In this document: positions 10,768 to 21,844 of the stretch, one piece after another
How the letters are laid out: every line of letters starts with the position of its first letter
How positions within the stretch are numbered: position 1 is the first letter of the stretch
Assembly (NCBI GenBank): GCA_950106755.1
Contig: OX467088.1
Span: 10,462,001-10,526,000 of the forward strand
Reading direction: 5' to 3'
DNA: 64,000 nucleotides
Origin: Climacium dendroides
Lineage: Eukaryota; Streptophyta; Bryopsida; Hypnales; Climaciaceae
Translations under genes and position numbers: made by a program
The notes under the pieces: generated by a model
The model's database searches: none
What the model was told of the DNA's origin: nothing
What the model saw: only the letters and a program-made list of their open reading frames with translations

Positions 10768-13700
10768 CATCCCGATTCAGTTTTTCCAGAACTGAGGGAC
10801 ACAACCAGTAGCTGGAAAATCCATTAATTATGTTCTCTTGTCACTGTCGCTGCTCAACTCACAAGCAATGGCAATTGACACATACAAAGCTTATTGTCTC
10901 CAAGTGTAGCTGGCTCCAGCACTTCTATGTGTGAATATGATAAATCATGTTTGAATTCAAACAACAGCTCTGTTGTAACCCACAATCATATTGTACTCCT
11001 CTTTCCACTTTTAATTTGAAAGCTGAGCATTTCAAGATTTGCTTTCTTCAGAACTTCATCAACCCAAATTATAACATCCTCGTTGAGAGTATACAAGTTA
11101 AGCTGAGTTCTTTCGTCTTCTAGTTGATTAGTGGCTTTCCCTTTAATTTTCTGAGGAGGACGAGTGTGGAATCTAGTGTGTGCTGATGCTTGCGCTTGGA
11201 TTGCATGCCGCAATCCGTGTGTTCCAATTGGGAATCCAACTTAGATGTGCTTTGTATGAATGCGGGAAATATTTGTGTGATTCTAGAGTCGTTCTTTAGA
11301 AATGCGAGGGTGCTTGAGAGTTTCAGTCTGCAGATACCGCACTGCATTTTGCACTTCCTACTTTATCTTTTCCTATGGAAGGAACTCCAAAACAGCTCCT
11401 TCTCAGTCTCAAGTGGCGATATGCTATTGGTCGTCCACTACCGAAAGTGAGAGTGAAGAAGATAGCTCAGTTGATAGTGAAAATGGAAAGCTTTTCTCAA
11501 GTCTAAGTTACGTCAGTTTCTTCCAAGAGCTCGCCATCTTCATTCAACGCTCCATACAGTCAACAATTTTATTGCGGAATCAATTTTCGTTCTAGAGAAC
11601 CTAACCAGCGACCAAATTCTGAATTCAAGTTGGTGTGCCGGTGAATACGAAAATGCGAAGTTGTTCTGATTATGGCACCGCAGAAATGAGTGAAAGTGCC
11701 GATTATGGCGTACCAACTTGAATTCATAATCGGCACACCAACTTGAATTCAGAACACACTTGTATTCACCAACTTGTATTCATCAACTTGCTTCTGAACT
11801 TCCAGGTTTCAGTTTTTCAAGCTCCGTGATAACATCTGGCAATCTCTGTGGTTCCAGGGCAATATATGTTTTTTAAATGGAGATTCTCCCTCCACAACTC
11901 CCGTGAGATTGCTCTTTCCCCAACTGAATTCGCATCCAGTGAACATAATTCCTTAAAGAGCAAAGTCTGAGGCACAAAAGTTTTACTCACCTTGAGCTGT
12001 GGATTTTGCTAAAACCAAAATGAAATTGTTGCAGAAACTAAATCAATAACGAGGCGTTGAACCAGAACATCAATTGTCCTAATCTTGATGTAAATTTCAA
12101 ATTTCAGACGTGATATAGATGCTCCTTTTTTAACTTTGCTCCTTAAATCATTCTGAGTCTAGCAACCTTGACACTCTATAAACTTAGATTTTGCTTACTC
12201 ACAATGAATATAGTGGATGTAAAACCTAGAGTCAATTGATCTTAGTGTACATATGATACACTTTGCTAGGAGACTAATCTGACCCTCAATTCCCAACTAC
12301 TCACTACTGTGTTGCCATTGCCAATATATGAACACGATTTTTTTGCATCCTCAAAATTAAACCATAAGTTCCTCATTGCTATCAAGGTGCCCTAGGATCA
12401 ATTACAAGATGTCTCTAGATACCAAATGCACACTTCACTAAAGAGTGGTTTTCAATATCACCTGTGAATTTAATCTAAATAATGACTATTGATAGCATGA
12501 TTTATACACAAGTAAAACACACTTGGTCAAAAAAAATTCTTGACATACTATGAATTGCAATCAAGACTTCTAGTATATCAAAAACTACATGCTAGTTTCT
12601 ACACAAAGATTATCAATCCAATACACTCACTTCTTTCCAACAAAAATTGTGTATGATGAAGTTTCATGAAACTTTCTGATTGCTTTAAGGCCTTCAAGGC
12701 CAATGCCCCTTGCTTGAACGAACTGGATCATAAACAATGCAAAAGCATCTCTTAATATTTTCTTGCAATCCAAGTTGGATGAGATGATAAGGAACTCAAC
12801 ATTGATAAGTAGAACATTGACCACGTTAAGTGTCCAAATACACACAAATCATAGAAGATTGACATTCAACTTAAAAAAGCTTAAAATGTGACATTTCAAT
12901 CTACCATGTTGGACAACCCAATTGCCTTTAGTTAATAGGTCCTATCTCTCATTGCATCATCACATACGAATTGAATGTAGAATTTCCCCATGCAAGCAAT
13001 TTGCAATGGATAAAAATGTTGCATCCTGAAAACTTTCATAATAGAAGTAGGGTTTAGGGTTGAGAATTCTCATATTGTATGAAGTAAAAAGAGAAGAGTT
13101 GATTGCTCACCTTTAGCTATTGAATTTGCTCTCCTCACAGTGATGGACATTGCAAGCTCCTCACAAAAATGACAAAAGAAGATATCTTCATATAGTGTGG
13201 GTCAATGTTATGAAAAATCAAACAATTCCAACCAAGAAATGTATATTAAAGGACTGGTAGACTTGAGCGCCTCTAAATGCTTGTCATTTGCCTTAATGTT
13301 CTCATAATTAGATTTCATATAATATCTTCAAACCTAACAAGATCATAGAAGTAATCCTCATTGACAAATTTCAATCAAAATTGAACTTCTTACGCACTTT
13401 AATATTCACTTTGTTGCCATCCTTTACTATGCAAGGATTAAAGATGATTCAATGTGGTTTATTAAATGTCAAGGTAATGCTAGGCAATCATTATACAAAG
13501 ACTAATGCCTCCACCAAGAATCTCTTACAAATAAGCTAGCCTCCTTGTCCATGGTACTTTGAAAAACATCAACCAATTTCTACTTCTACCAAAACTCTTA
13601 CACTGACATTGCTCCTTTCTCATCACTTCAATATCATCAGTATTTCTAGCACTCCTTGTGATAATCAAAGGTACATTGAAACTTTAACAATAGAGTTAGG

Positions 13701-14456
13701 GTTGAGGATCTTCACTAATACATTTTCAAAGCGAAATTCAAGATGCCTTTGATATCAACTGACAATGGAAAACCTAACTGTATAAGGTAAAACATCCCAT
13801 TGCGGTCAGATGACCCATAGTAGACACCTAACAACCCCATGACAATTTTCCAAGCCATAATCAATGTCTAACCTGACACCCATGGAGTGATTAGTGACTT
13901 CATTAGGAGCACCCATCTTTTTAGTGTAAATCATGGTAGAATGTGACCTTTCAAGGGCCTTCCACATTAGAAATTATTGTGACTGCTTTAGGTGATTAAG
14001 ATGAACATATTAGATATAGTTTTTGTTGGTTATCAAGTACCATACTGACTGTTTTGGATAGATCAGTTCAACAATTCATAACAAATTCATACATTGTCTG
14101 AAAAATAGAATTTCAATTGCTCTCACTATTTCTCACACTTGTCTTTACGTGGGAAAATTTTTGAAAAATTTCAGCAGTGGCATCAGGGCAGACTCCAAAT
14201 TCTGACCACAATGGGTCGCTTTACCTTAGTTGGTAGTAATCTAAGTAAAAATAGATTTTAGAATTTCATCAATGTCACGTTTCCCAATCTCAACTTCCCT
14301 GTCTAGGGAAACCGAGGTTCCCCGTCAGGGAAGTATAATTGTCCCCTCATGGGGCCTGTAATAAAATAAAAAAATTTAAAAAAATTATTGTCCTTTTTTG
14401 TTAAAGTCATGTAATAGTAAAAGCTATAGAGTAATCTACTAAAGGGACAACTATTA
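10768..14456. other. Intergenic region downstream of the terpene synthase
   Basis: No gene is recognised. An open frame at 11,302-11,595 has an acidic serine-rich stretch (TESESEEDSSVDSENG) but no known domain. Bases 13,740-14,290 are duplicated at 57,250-57,765, sharing CCCATTGCGGT, TTTTGTTGGTT, TTCATAC-TTGTC and CCACAATGGG blocks. The remainder is AT-rich. Confidence 0.5.
11619..11752. repeat. Nested hairpin with perfect 22-bp arms
   Basis: The arms 11,619-11,640 and 11,731-11,752 are perfect reverse complements (core GAATTCAAGTTGGTGTGCC). Inside them, 11,698-11,707 and 11,725-11,734 form a second perfect 10-bp inverted pair (GCCGATTATG). The AACTTGAATTCA motif also occurs once in the loop. 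It lies about 850 bases beyond the terpene synthase gene. Its function is unknown. Confidence 0.75.
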
Positions 14457-14460
14457 TTAA

Positions 14461-15598
14461 CCTATAAAGGACTAAACACTATTTTTTGGCAACATAGCAA
14501 TTTTGGACATCTCACTATAAACAAAAATAAATTTCTTTGAAATTTTTACACAAGATGTGCCTGAGGAGTAGCTTTTTGACTACACGATTATAAAGTTATT
14601 CTATAATATGTAATTTTCAGTGATCTTTGGATAGCTCAATTTTTTTTTAAGAAATCACTTTCCTCATAAATAAAAATCTGAAATTGGTTTTCAATATTTA
14701 TATATACATAGAAAGCTTTTAATCATTTTGTTTTGGTTAATGAGATGAAAGTTATGAAGAGTTTTAGTTTGCAAGTAGTTATAAAATCTCTATTCTAAAA
14801 TAAACTTTGAAGTTTTTTATTTAACTCAATTTTTAATATTTAAAAAATATTTAAAAGCATTGGATGAAGATTATTTATTATAACATTACAACCATTGGAA
14901 TTGACATTTTTCAATTCTATAACTAATTTCTTAGTATTTTAAATCATTTTAGTACTTCTTTCTACTTACTATTTTTTTCCTATATGTTGAAGGCTTTATA
15001 AGGCTTTTGAAGAATGAATTCTAATGAATAACCACTATTTGGGGCATTTTTTCATATAAATGTGACCTTGTAAAGGACAACTATCCATTTTTTTGCAAGG
15101 TTAAAAAAGGATTTTTGTCAATTCAAACACTAATATCTTGCAATCCACACAGTGGAAATTTCTGAAATTTTTTCATCTTCTCAAACCAACACACTACACA
15201 ATCCTATGGGCACATATGCCCAACTTTAGATGTTTTTTAGCTACATTGGAGGGTTGTTTCAGGTTAGTTCCCCATATTGGAAACTAGCCACTATTGGCCA
15301 ATTTTTTTAAATAATAAAATGATTAAATGATTAAAATAAATATTAAAATATTTTAAAATATGATAATTAAAAAAATAATTTATTATTATTATTTGATGTG
15401 GCAGTCGCTTTGCTACATCAAACTACTACTCTGGCTAAGTTTTCACATGTTGAGATGCAAAGAAACTCGCAACCCTATAGAGAAGTTGAATTTCATCTAA
15501 TGAAATGTTTTATTTTCTTTCTAAAATTTGGTACTTACATTAGAAATGGCAGCTTTAGAGAATTTTTTATGAAAACATAGTAAAAAACGTTTTAAGGG
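14461..15598. mobile_element. TTAA-type non-autonomous element, most complete copy
   Basis: TTAA (14,457-14,460) is followed by CCTATAAAGGACTAAACACT. The right end, in reverse complement, reads CCCTTAAAACG and is followed by CTAA, a one-base variant of TTAA. Related copies lie at 1-880, 4,801-7,400 and about 18,800-19,691. A roughly 250-bp AT-rich segment at 15,240-15,490 is absent from the 1-880 copy and is probably a later insertion. No transposase is encoded. Confidence 0.6.
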
Positions 15599-15602
15599 CT
15601 AA

Positions 15603-17270
15603 CCATTTAAAATTCTTAACAATTTCAAGATCTTTCAATTTCAATTTATTTTCACAAGTTAAAATTATAAATTATAAAAATGAAATGGTATGTTCTAGTC
15701 CTTTGAAGGATCTTAATACATTTCAAATTAGGATTTCTTGGATGCAATTCCTATTTTAGATTAGAGTAGAGTCTTAAGAAAAAATATGTTTTTGAGAGGC
15801 TCCATACATCTCACCAATGTTATTATGAATAGCATAAAACAAAAGGCAATAATGCCAACTATAATCTAAAATTTGACATTCTATAAGTCCAACATATAAT
15901 GCAACATATTATAATACCAAAATGCTACAATACATAATGGTGTGTCTAATAATCAAACAATATAATAGGCTCACATACTATTTCACATAATGGGGCTTTT
16001 AATTTAAAATGCTAAAACTAACCAAGATTCACAATATTCATAAGAATAACTATAATAGATAATTATGTGCCTATTTAATATACAAGTGGTGTCAACATCT
16101 AGGCGGCTAATCTAGGATTTTAGACTTAATCCTAACCACTACTAACAAAAAATAGTATTACAAAAAAGACTTCGATGCAGCAATGCTAATCCATCACCTA
16201 CTAACCCACTAACAACACTAGTTTCTCTAAATTTGACTTATCTTTTATGTGGAGCGCCAACCAACCAGCTACAACTTCAGTATAAAGTGAGGGGGCAACT
16301 GTTGTCTAGATCATTAGTGTTGTAGTGTTGCAAGAATTAGATGTTGGCACATGGATTTAGGTAGATTTCAACTACCATCGATGTGACCATTAGAAGTGTT
16401 TATTCTTACAATCATGTTGAATGCTGAAAAGTATAACTTTGTTCAATTCATATTATTCCATTTAGGAATATTGAACTCGACTAGAATTTATATTTCAACC
16501 TCCAAAAAAGTGAACGTACAAGCCATTGGAAGAGCATTTTATACGATTAATTAAAGATTTCATATTTCCACTCACATAAGAGCAAACATAAGAGCCAATG
16601 GAGAAGCTAACAACCAAGCCTATAAAAGAATGAATACTAGAGCATATGGAAGATTCAACCATTAAAGAACCAATACTTTTGTCCCAATTACCAAATATCT
16701 AAAGACAACCACATAATGAGGAAGAACAACTTGAGTAGAAGGCTCTTTTGAAGAGAACCCTTCAAATCATAAGGCCCAAGGTCTTTGGCCATCAAGGGCA
16801 AAATCACTATTGATTTACTTGAAGAACTATGAGAATTTGCAACATAGAATGATATGATGTTAGAAAGTCAATTTGCAAATCTAGCAAAAGTTGTACACAT
16901 TACATGGAAAATCATAGCCAATGGGCATGAGTGTATGGTGAAAGGACCATTGCACTTTTTCTGCCAAGAATGGTGGCCCATGTGTATGATGGAGGTGACA
17001 AATCAATTCACCGCATTCTTTGGAATGTAGGTGTCTATAATCACTTTACTTTAAAAAAATGATTTGTCTAGTATATCCTAGTATTAGGCACTACCTTGAT
17101 CTTTTTCATTCAAACCTTTGTCATATTTGGTACAAAATTTGTATTTAAAAACTATGCAATTTCAAATAAATCACGTATAAACATATATGTCTCCATCACA
17201 CAATCATCTTTACATATAATAGATCAGTACTAGAAGATCTATAATAGATTTTGTTGTAGCCATATTTTTG
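15603..17270. other. Intergenic AT-rich sequence
   Basis: No open frame of substance, known motif or clear repeat is seen in this stretch. Confidence 0.5.
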
Positions 17271-18432
17271 GCAATTCTCAAAAAATCATTCTATCTTGTA
17301 TTATTTGTTATATTGATTTAGAAATAAAAAATAAATGGTGGTGATTTAAGTAAGAAATTCCTCTTTTAAGTTTTGGCTATTCTTAAAGGGTCTTTGTAAT
17401 CATGAATTGCTTGTTGTATTGATTCTAAGAATTAAAAATGAAAGGTGTAGATTTAAGTAAAAACTTCTCTATTTATTTTTCAAAATTCTTCAAGACTCTT
17501 CTTTATTATGAATGTTTTGTCACTTTGATTTTGTAAATAAAAAACATGGGTAGAGATTCAAGTAAAAACTTTTCCATTCATTTTTTAGAATTCTCAACAA
17601 CACATTCTACTCATTCAATTATTATTTTTTACATTAATTTAATAAAAAAAAAGATAAAGGATGGAGATTCAAGTAGGAACTTCCATTTTTTTATTTTTGC
17701 AGTTCTCTAAGATTTTTTATCTGAATTATTTTTCACCTTTTTTGGAATTCTCAAAGACGCATTCTACTCATTCAAGTATTATATATCACATTAATTTAAT
17801 AATAAAACATAAAGGATGGAGATCCAAGTAGGAACTTCCCTCTTTTATTTTTGCGATTCTCTAAGACTCTTTGTCTTGAATTATTTTTCACCTTTTTTAT
17901 ATATATAAAAAATAAATGATAGAGATCTAAATCAAAATTCTTTATTCAAATTTTGCAATTTTTCAGAATTCCTTCTAACCATGAATTATTTTTCACTCAG
18001 TCTGTTTTGTAAATATAATTCAAATGGTGGAGAGTTAAATAAGAAATTCCCTTTTGATTCTTTCAATTTATAAAAGAATTTATTCTAATCAACTATATTA
18101 TTTGTTACGCTAAATGAAAAATAAAAGATATTGAATGGATGTTTAAATAAAAACTTTTCTAATCATTTTTGCAATTTTTGAAGAGTTTGCCTAATGATGA
18201 ATTATTTGTCATTTTGATTTTACATTAAAAAATAATGACTTGAATATTTAAGTAAAAACTTTTCAATTTATTTTTGAAAATTAAAAAAAATTCATCCTTA
18301 TCTAGTATTATTTGTACACTAAATTAAAAATTAAAAATATTGAATGGACATTTAAATAAAAATTCTTTCATTCATTTTTTTCAATTTTTAAAGAAACTTC
18401 TTTATGATTAATTATTGGTCACTTTGATTTTA

Positions 18433-18719
18433 ACATTAGAAAAAGTTTGAGCCTGAAAAGGTCACCAATTTTTTTATCTTTGGCCCCCCAGCAGTGCAAG
18501 TATAGGAAAAAAATTAATTTTTTTAAATTAATTTTTTAATTAATTTTTAATTTTTAATTTTTTTTTAAAAATTAGTCAATATATCATGATGTTGACGTAT
18601 CACCAATAGTACCACGTCAAATTCTAAAAATAAAAAATAAAAAAATGTTTTTTTTTGTAATTATATTGTAGGAGGTGCAATCTTGGCAACCTCTTTTAGG
18701 CTTGGATTTTTCCTAATGT
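18433..18719. mobile_element. MITE with about 35-bp imperfect inverted ends
   Basis: The left end ACATTAGAAAAAGTTTGAGCC and right end GGCTTGGATTTTTCCTAATGT are inverted counterparts, and pairing continues through AAAAGGT-CCAA against TTGGCAACCTCTTTT. The interior is mostly A/T homopolymer plus a GACGTATCACCAATAGTACC segment. It sits in the middle of the tandem array. Confidence 0.7.
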
Positions 18720-18799
18720 AGTTGGAGATTCAAGTGAGAACTTGTACAATTATTTTTTACAAATCTTGAAGAATCTAAACCTTATACATCTAGTACCAA

Positions 18800-19691
18800 T
18801 TTCGGGCAGGTACCTATGGGCTGAAATTTTTTCATGATTTTTTGAAACTTTTTTTGAAGATAGAAAAACTGATGAGCTTTGAGGGAATATAATTTTTTTT
18901 CACATTTGGTGCCTGGGAACAAAAGTTATGACCAAATAAGCTTAAAATAGGGGACAGGGGGCAGTTCGGACAACAAAAAAAAATTTGCAAAATTTTGAAT
19001 TTTTCTTTTTTGGATTTTTTTTTCTTGTAGATTATATTTTTGTCTGAATAGGAAGATTTGATTCATTCCATTTGGACTTATTATGAGAAAATTATAGACA
19101 ATCTTGATTATCGGGCAGTTAGAGCATCTTCTTGAAAAAATAACTTATAGAATTCATTTCTGAATGCAATTTTTACAATTTTTATGAAAATTTTTTTTAC
19201 ATGATTTTTTTTATTTGCTAGAACAATCTCACCATTGGAATTAGTGCATTTTAATTCCATCTTAAAGATATTAATAATTTAGATTTTCCTTCATTCTCAT
19301 ACCTACTTCTACTTAATAATTTTTTTAAGCATGAATTTTTTTTTTTTTTAAATTTCCTAAATCCTAGACTCTCAACTCAATATTACACAATAAGGATTTA
19401 AAGCTCAAAACTCTGTAGTGCAAAAAATTTAGGTTAAAAAAGTTCAAAGTCAAATAATCCAGTCCCATAAGATGCTGAAAAAATTATTTTTTTCACTTTA
19501 AACACAAATATCTTTTAATCTATGTGGTCAAAATTTCTGAAATTTTTTCCACACATTTTCATACTAGTAAGGTATAAGATCCTATGATTGGATTTGTAGA
19601 AAAAATAATTTTCAAATTTGTTTACTCTTTGCTACAGAAATGGCAGTTTTGAGTGTTTTTTGGCAGAAATAAGACCTTGGTCCTTTAGGGG
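18800..19691. mobile_element. TTAA-type element copy (right end preserved)
   Basis: The right end reads CTTTAGGGG followed by TTAA (19,692-19,695), matching the CCCCTA...TTAA ends of related copies. Bases 19,450-19,691 match 640-880 and 15,100-15,598. Bases 18,860-19,600 match the inverted copy at 4,840-7,330. The left boundary is only approximate. Confidence 0.55.
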
Positions 19692-20295
19692 TTAATTTAA
19701 AAATAAAAAATAGAAGGTGGAGATTTAAATAAGAACAAACCCATTTACTTTCTGCAATCCTCAAAGAGGTATTTTACTTATGTATTATTTGTCACTTTGA
19801 TTTAAAACTATAAAACAAAGGGGGCTAGGGGGGAGATTTAAGTGAACTTTTTTTAATTTATTTTTGACAATTTTCCAAAAGTCTTCTTAAATGACTTATT
19901 TTTCACTTTGATTTTATAGATAAAAAATAACAAGTAGAAATTTAAGTAAGAACTTTGATCTCAGCTTTATTTTTTGGAATCTCAAAGACTTGTTTTAATC
20001 ATTTATTATTTGTTATGTTGACATTTAAAATAAAAAATAAAGGGTAGAGATTTAAGTAAATATACATTATTATTATTGTTTGTAATTTATAATTTTCAAA
20101 TATTCATCCTAATTACATAATATTTATCACACTAATTTAAATATAAAAATGAAGGATGGAAAGAAATTTTTCTATTAATAATATCTAATTATGTCCTTCA
20201 GAATTATCTATTTTTCTATTATTTTTCTATATCTAATTATGTCCTTCAGAGGTTTCATTCCACTTTTATAAGAATACATGGAGATGTTTTCGAGT

Positions 20296-20640
20296 CTAGC
20301 TTATGTCACTTATGTTTCTGATGAGAAACACTCTTGTACCAAAAATACAGAGATGTGAGACATCTTGTTTAAGTCCAGAGAAATTTTCTTCTGGAGTTTT
20401 GTCCAAGGATTTAGTAGGTTGCCTATTGAGGAGAAAACGTGTTGCTCTAATAGCTTTTGACCAAAGATTCTTTGGTAAAAAACTTTGATGAGTGAAGCAT
20501 GAAGATTCTTCTACTAATAATGACCTATTCCTACGTTCAGCTAAGCCATTGCTCTCAAGAGTGTGTGGTTGGGAGAATTGGTGCACAGTACCTTGAAATG
20601 AGCAAAAATCTCTGAATTGTGATGAAGTTTATGGCCTCTG
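20296..20640 (-). pseudogene. Ty1/copia retrotransposon integrase fragment
   Basis: On the minus strand the frame 20,586-20,296 reads HQFSQPHTLESNGLAERRNR, then PKNLWSKAI, FLLNRQPTKSLDKTPEE and DVSHLCIFGT, the C-terminal half of a copia integrase core and the region after it. The HTPxxNGxAERxNR block carrying the catalytic glutamate is preserved. Upstream sequence continues in another frame (SQFRDFCSFQGTV) behind a TAA, so there is at least one indel. No LTR, gag or reverse transcriptase is seen nearby. It is a short decayed remnant. Confidence 0.8.
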
Positions 20641-20899
20641 TTCTGGGGACACAGATTCCGCATCGACTTTGGTTTGTGGAAGTCCCAATCCTATAAGTTC
20701 GTTTCTGCCGTTTGGAAATCAAGGCCTCTGGGACTAGGTCACAAGCTTCAAGGAGAGCTTTCTTTTGAGAAAATCGGGCTGAGAGATGGGAGTGGCAAGA
20801 GATGTTACTTCCATAATAAGGTTGTACTTTCACGCTACCTGGCATTATCTATATGGTTGAATCTTGGTGAAATTCAAGGATTTCGAATCCGGACAAATT

Positions 20900-21800
20900 A
20901 ATGTTAAAAGAGGGATAACATCACAACCGTGCTTGTTTGTCATTCCTCCGTATCCAGTGCTTGTTTGTTATTCCTACGTGAATAGGCTCCATTGAAGTAG
21001 CGGAATTACTGCTGTCTGGGATACGATAGACGTGGAGGCTGATGAATTGAGTGTTTGAATGTGTGTGGAGGGCAGTTCAACAGTCAATTCAAGGTTTATG
21101 AGTCACTGGACTACTTGTTCAATGTGTGCAACACACTTCTCCTCTGGGAACAGGTGGGTATGCCTACCTTTGCCACAACATTATGCAGGTTGGTATAGCA
21201 ATGAGAATGAAGGTCTGTGAAATAATGAACTGACATTTTGGTTTCTGACATTTTCGGGTGCAGTACCACAACGTGACGAGTATATTGACCAGAGATTACC
21301 TGGATGCTCGCCCAAATGGCTGGCTGGAACACGCCCCCACTCGAATTTCACAATTGTAGGTGAAGCTCTTAGGATCTTTCTTCGTTTTTTGTCTATATTT
21401 TTTTCCTCATATTGATTGGTATGCTACTGCAGAAATAATATTCTTCAGTTACTAGTTGAGAGAATCAGCCCTTCTACCCAAAAGATAGATGGCAATAAAA
21501 ACATTTCAGAAGTTTGGGCATTCAGTGACTCATTGAATGTCAAGTGCATGCCTTCTTGTAGTTTTTGGTAACTCCCACTAAACATGACCTCAAGATGAGC
21601 ACAAAAAGAATCTGCATTCGTTTTCCAAAAATGTTGAAACAGAATTCGAGATTTCAGGTTATATAAATTGCATTCCATAATAGAAAGCAATGAGGTATTG
21701 AGGCATTCGGGTGCATGGAAGAATCTGGGAGTAACAGGAATTGTGAAATTAACTGACCAGATGTACAGTTATTCGAGTTCTTTGCAATTTTCCTATTCAG
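20900..21800. other. Region before the GT29 pseudogene
   Basis: No upstream GT29 exon was recognised. Bases 21,463-21,720 are a diverged duplicate of 22,700-22,990, which lies inside the pseudogene between exons (shared CTTCTTG-TTTTTGGTA-CTCCCACT, AAGAATCTG-ATTC and TCCATAATAGA motifs). This suggests an internal tandem duplication of intron sequence. Confidence 0.5.
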
Positions 21801-21844
21801 GATGCAGCCTGAATGTTGGTGTGATGTTGAAGTGCCCTTGACAG

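Larger units (their letters stand above)
17271..20170. repeat. Degenerate tandem array, about 110-120 bp period, with two insertions
   Basis: A recurring block (TTTGTCA-TTTGATTT, a run of A/T, then GGTGGAGATTTAAGTAAGAACTT and CAATTCTCAAAGACTCTT) appears about ten times from 17,271 to 18,432, once at 18,722-18,780, and three to four times from 19,700 to 20,170. The copies are strongly diverged. The array is interrupted by a MITE (18,433-18,719) and a TTAA-type element (about 18,800-19,691), showing it is older than both. Confidence 0.6.

Noticed and set aside
15398..15580. 60-codon frame within a TTAA-type element
   Set aside because: It spans the junction of the element and a later insertion and has no homology that I recognise.
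20674..20901. 75-codon plus-strand frame beside the copia relic
   Set aside because: It overlaps the antisense of the decayed retroelement and has no domain.
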